Below are positions 9,413-12,437 of a stretch of 12,437 bases of DNA, piece after piece. Position 1 is the first letter of the stretch, and every line of letters starts with the position of its first letter. The stretch spans positions 2,595-15,031 of the forward strand of contig NWUY0300072468.1 of NCBI GenBank assembly GCA_004151065.3, given 5' to 3'. The DNA is from Larix sibirica. Lineage: Eukaryota > Streptophyta > Pinopsida > Pinales > Pinaceae. Both the position numbers and the translations under genes were made by a program. The notes below the pieces were generated by a model. The model was not told where the DNA came from, did no database searches, and saw only the letters and a program-made list of their open reading frames with translations.

Positions 9413-9899
9413 AAGATCAAAGCTAATCAATGAGTAACAACATTAATTATGGAAACAACTTCATATCTATGATAACTATTAGAATCAATGGTTACACTAA
9501 AAAAAGGAAATCATCCAGAATGTGAAACTACAAAAAGATTTCAATCTGTAGAATTAACAACAATCAATCAATTAGAATCATTAACAACTGCAAATAAGCA
9601 ATCCAACTCTACAGGTGACAACATATGCAATTAATAATTAATGGGCATGAATTCAGAAGTAGCAACTACAAATTCGTATAACAATCTATGATAACTATTT
9701 ATACAAAACTAATTAAAGTGGCAGCACCTGGTCATCGAAGGGGGCCTTCCTTCTCTGATCAGGGTTTCCGACTAACTCATGAAGGGAAGCTCATATCACC
9801 AAACCAACATCATTATATTATGAGATTAAAAGAATACAACAATGTTTTTCTCTGTTCTCTATTCTTCCAATTCTCCTCCCATACATGAGATTGATTACA

Positions 9900-9907
9900 T
9901 ATTTATA
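9900..9907 (-). promoter_or_regulatory. TATA-like box in 5' LTR
   Basis: TATAAATA on the minus strand at the position equivalent to 5190-5197. As this is the 5' LTR, it would have driven the element's transcript leftward. Confidence 0.4.
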
Positions 9908-10588
9908 CATAAAATCCTCACATGAGGATGAGGAACTGAATTCCCAACTTGGAATTTGTTTTAAACAAATTTGCTAATTTGAAAACCGGTCATAACAACA
10001 AATCTAGGAATTGCACCTTTAGAAAACCACCCATATCTCTCAAATCCTTGACTTTCTAAGGATTCTACTTGCGTGTCACCTAATTGGACCCATTATTCAC
10101 AAAACCCATGTCTTGAATTTCTAGGATTTTACTCCAACTGCCCAAAAAATGCAACACAAAACTGTCTCGTATTATTTGGCACGTGTTTGAATGAGATCAC
10201 TTGACCACAAGCTGGAGGATGCCATGTTGGACCTAGGTACGAGTTGAGGATTGAAAATCCATGTCATAAAACCTGGGTACAAAACCATGTTATGGATTTC
10301 CACATGGAGGTGTGCTAGCATGCCAACCATGTAGGTTGTTTTTACAGTTGCTACAACTGCTACATGAAATTAGCTCCATAAACCATCATTAGTAAAAAAT
10401 ATAAGGCTTAAGTTACTAAAAATGAAGGAAAATAGTCATTATCAACCACTAAAGCATGAATAAGCATAACATGGAATTTAATGAGAAATTATGGTAAATG
10501 GAGTGATAAACGAATGATAAGAAGAAGTAAAAGGGATGAAATTGATGTTTGGAAGTGATGCAAATGGCGACAAATCAGCAACCCAACA

Positions 10589-10593
10589 TTCGG
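10589..10593. repeat. Target-site duplication, right copy (degenerate)
   Basis: TTCGG just outside the right LTR end, pairing imperfectly with TCTGG at 4232-4236. With one copy discounted, the flanks on the two sides join into what appears to be one decayed coding stretch on the minus strand. Confidence 0.4.
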
Positions 10594-10987
10594 TATGAGG
10601 ATGCAAGGGATCTCTCATCTAAGGTCTGCATAGAAAGGAATTGTGGAATGCACAACATATTTTATAGGTTAATGGCCTCTAGTTACATAAGGTTTCTAAG
10701 ATATTGGATGACATAATGGCTTTATTAATTGGTGAGTAATGCTCGACACACTAGGTTATGAATTCTGAGAAATAAACTGACCTAGGACAAACAGTCTGAG
10801 CAAGGGTGGAATCCCATAGATGAAAAGCATCCTGGTCTACAACAACCAGTGATTAGGATTCTTGAAGGGTTGTATTTAGTGATGAGATGAAGATGATGGT
10901 GTTAAATATGTATGCATGCCTATCATAGATATGATCATCTTTAGCAAAATTTCTCTTAGGCAACTTGGGCTTAGACTTCTGGGCCAT
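10589..10987 (-). pseudogene. Decayed coding stretch upstream of the coiled-coil gene
   Basis: An ATG at 10987-10985 starts a lysine-rich frame (MAQKSKPKLPKRNFAKDD) followed by protein-like sequence with point stops. Past about 10700 another frame reads better and runs stop-free across the insertion point for about 30 codons when one target-site copy is discounted. Because all three frames contain plausible segments here, the correct reading is uncertain and several frameshifts may be present. It could be the N-terminal part of the gene at 920-4231, a separate small ORF, or leader sequence. Confidence 0.35.
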
Positions 10988-11386
10988 TTTGAACCAGGAA
11001 ATATAGTGGGAAGATCAATTTGAGTGACAAGGTTTAGGAGAGTGAATTAGGGCCAACTACTATTTTAATTGCTATTTAAAATAAAGAACGAGTAAAAGGT
11101 AAAAAATGTAAACACCCGAGTGAAAATTCTAGTGTTGACAAAATATTTCTGGTTGCTAATGATTGTTGGACAAGTGAATAGACTTCAAATGCAACTTTCC
11201 TTGGAATAATTGGATAACAAAAACAATTGGTAATTTTTCCTTTTAACAAATTGAAATTTGAAAGTTTTTTGGATAGCTGGAAACAACTAACTTGGTTCTA
11301 TTTAGATGACATTGAATGCGATTGGGGCCTCGTCTGACAAAGGTCCACGTGGAGTGAACTGGCGTGTATGCCATGGGGTCACCACT
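10988..11386. other. AT-rich spacer, no gene seen
   Basis: Between the 94-codon frame and the MAQKSK start. Minus-strand translation gives scattered short open segments and many stops. No RNA gene or terminal repeat was recognised. If the flanking genes belonged to one element, this would be the inter-ORF region. Confidence 0.4.
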
Positions 11387-11671
11387 TTATGCATGTAAAC
11401 ACTTTATTACTTGATGGTTTTTGCAAAATACATAATGGTTTTCATAGACGGTAACTCCATGCGGACTAGGTGTTATTGCAAAAGTGTTTTGCAAGGATTT
11501 ATCAATAAGAATCCTCCACGTGTATGGCGGTGTCGGTGCAACTCCTTCGTGAAACAAAATATACTGGGCGCTTTTTATCCGCGTGCTTTTCATGTGAGCC
11601 GTTGATCTAGTGATCACCTCTTTTATCTGCTTGACATTTTCCCCTATCGTGTTGGCCCCTTCCCAACGCAC
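11387..11671 (-). CDS. Possible relic ORF, unknown protein
   Basis: A 94-codon open frame from a non-ATG start at 11671, with an internal ATG. It contains protein-like phrases such as GVAPTPPYTWRILIDKSL and TPSPHGVTVYENHYVFC. No family is recognised. It lies within the only CpG-rich pocket of the window, which makes chance openness less surprising but also marks the stretch as different from its surroundings. It lies in the same orientation as the integrase end upstream and the coiled-coil gene downstream. It may be a fragment of a longer ORF interrupted by frameshifts, since another frame remains open for about 40 codons after its stop. The opposite-strand frame at 11411-11605 is taken as its shadow. 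Confidence 0.3.
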   Translation of the reverse strand: MRWEGANTIGENVKQIKEVITRSTAHMKSTRIKSAQYILFHEGVAPTPPYTWRILIDKSLQNTFAITPSPHGVTVYENHYVFCKNHQVIKCLHA

Positions 11672-12113
11672 TATTTCTCATTACCATTGATCTTTTTGAG
11701 GATTGACGGTTTTTCGCTGCTTCCTTTAGCATTAGGATACTAGCCCATGGTTCCATTGCTTCCATTTTGTTTACTTATATTATAACCACTAGACTCTGTG
11801 AGTCCTTTTGACCTTATCTCTCTGGGGATACACTTCAAGTCTTTGGCATTCTGCTCCTGTAGAGATCTTGAATCCCTTTTGAAAAATCTCAGTACTAACA
11901 TCGGCTCCAATGGGGATAACTGTGGCTATGCAGGCTGTCGAGGACTGCATACTATGGCCTTTTGTTGGGCTATGGAGTCATTTTCTCATGAGGCCCATTT
12001 CAACTTTTGTCTTTCATCTGACAACAATATTTACAAACATGGAAATGTAAAACTCGAAACTTTAAGATGTTTAAAATGACTTATAATGAAAAGAAAACAA
12101 ATATCGACCACTT
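11672..12113. other. Spacer after the integrase end
   Basis: No convincing gene. The plus-strand frame at 11798-12079 has a cysteine-rich, compositionally odd translation without recognisable motifs and is taken as chance. On the minus strand a short ATG frame (MEAMEPWASILML) near 11780 is open for about 45 codons but shows no family features. Confidence 0.4.
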
Positions 12114-12437
12114 CTACTCTACTATGTACAAATAGGATACTTTTCTTGGATTTCGGTATATGAAGAAACATTTGAGGAGTCTCCCATTGACAGTAGCCTC
12201 CATTATTACACCATCTAGCTCTACAAGGATGAAAGTGTTATTGTCTTGCATAGCTGATATAAGGAAAGGGCCTATCCATAGATTATGAAACTTCCCATGC
12301 TTCCACTTATTCGCTCTTCTAGCATCCCATTTTAGGACTAAGTCTCCTGGATGAAATTTTCTTGCTATAGCTTACTTGTTAAAGGTTTTTTTCATTTTGG
12401 TTTGATGTTCTTGCAATTTTAGGCTAACTTGCTCTTT
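12114..12437 (-). pseudogene. Ty3/gypsy integrase C-terminal domain, partial and broken
   Basis: Enters from the right window edge and ends at a TAG (12116-12114). The translation carries the succession typical of the C-terminal part of plant Ty3/gypsy integrases: a basic helix (KLQEHQTKMKKTF), then RKFHPGDLVLKWDARR, KWKHGKFHNLWIGPFLIS, and VNGRLLKCFF (12191-12162). In the intact enzyme this domain binds DNA non-specifically and helps place the new copy. A TAA at 12374-12372 interrupts it, so it is a pseudogene. The catalytic core lies outside the window. Same strand as the decayed coiled-coil gene and as the inserted element, but it cannot belong to the latter because it is outside its LTRs. 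Confidence 0.85.

Larger units (their letters stand above)
4237..10588 (-). mobile_element. Non-autonomous Athila/Tat-like LTR retrotransposon
   Basis: A 6.35 kb element bounded by two long direct repeats with TGTTGGG and CCCAACA termini. Orientation is set by two signals: a C-rich tract at 5869 that reads as a polypurine tract on the minus strand, and a tRNA-Asp-type primer site at 8937-8920 on the minus strand. So 8940-10588 is the 5' LTR and 4237-5868 the 3' LTR. The interior of about 3.07 kb shows no protease, reverse transcriptase, RNase H or integrase motif in any frame, so it must have depended on proteins of an autonomous relative. Long LTRs and a tRNA-Asp primer are typical of Athila-group Ty3/gypsy elements. 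By eye the LTRs differ at very roughly 10-15% of positions plus small indels, which implies an old insertion. It lies in the 5' part of the decayed coiled-coil gene. Confidence 0.85.
8940..10588 (-). repeat. 5' LTR of the Athila/Tat-like element
   Basis: A 1649-base repeat homologous throughout to 4237-5868 with the same TGTTGGGG and CCCAACA ends. It adjoins the primer binding site, so it is the 5' LTR of the minus-strand element. Compared with its partner it has small indels, including an extra GCTACAACT-like duplication near 10349. Frames at 9123-9426 and 9688-9888 fall inside it and are chance openings. Confidence 0.88.

Noticed and set aside
10589-10987. A single continuous reading frame joined cleanly to the coiled-coil gene
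   Set aside because: Two different frames remain attractive across the junction and a third upstream, so a unique reading cannot be chosen from this sequence alone. It is kept only as a low-confidence pseudogene segment.
11798-12079. Plus-strand frame of 93 codons with many cysteines
   Set aside because: Composition is unlike a known family, it lies opposite in direction to all coding relics in this area, and no paired metal-binding spacing is evident.
1-12437. Bacterial operon, CRISPR array, tRNA or rRNA genes
   Set aside because: No regularly spaced repeats with unique spacers, no cloverleaf or ribosomal sequence and no ribosome-binding-site-led compact genes were seen; the architecture is that of plant repeat DNA.

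Overview
This window looks like intergenic, repeat-derived DNA from a large plant nuclear genome. The base composition is AT-rich and CpG-poor, no intact gene is visible, and nearly everything recognisable is long terminal repeat (LTR) retrotransposon material inserted into other retrotransposon material. The style of the decayed proteins suggests a seed plant, possibly a gymnosperm. That is an impression from family resemblance, not a proof.

Layout, best read on the minus strand. At the right edge (12437 to 12114) lies the broken C-terminal end of a Ty3/gypsy integrase. A spacer of about 1.1 kb follows, with one CpG-rich pocket and a 94-codon open frame (11671 to 11387). At 10987 a decayed coding stretch begins. 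It is cut at 10589 by a 6.35 kb LTR retrotransposon (4237-10588) and is followed on the other side by a long decayed gene (4231 to 920). That gene keeps essentially one reading frame for over 3 kb, with many point stops and one clear 1-base frameshift. It encodes a globular N-terminal region, a charged linker and a long coiled coil. I cannot assign a function. Its position downstream of an integrase end suggests an extra 3' open reading frame of an old Ty3/gypsy element, but that link is inferred.

The inserted element is oriented on the minus strand. It has two long LTRs (8940-10588 and 4237-5868) with matching TGTTGGG/CCCAACA ends, a decayed primer binding site for tRNA-Asp at 8920-8937, a polypurine tract at 5869-5881 next to a perfect hairpin, and about 3 kb of internal sequence with no recognisable gag or pol. 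The tRNA-Asp primer, long LTRs and GTTTGGGGG-type polypurine tract fit a non-autonomous member of the Athila/Tat branch of Ty3/gypsy. Within its interior, on the plus strand, there is a probable piece of a Ty1/copia element: a candidate LTR at 7882-8182 followed by an initiator-methionine tRNA primer site at 8185-8197.

The inferred order of events is: an old Ty3/gypsy element carrying an extra coiled-coil ORF; then insertion of the Athila-like non-autonomous element into its 5' part; then probably insertion of a copia-like fragment into that element. All layers are decayed, with many changes compatible with C-to-T (or G-to-A) transitions. Nothing here is expected to make a functional protein.
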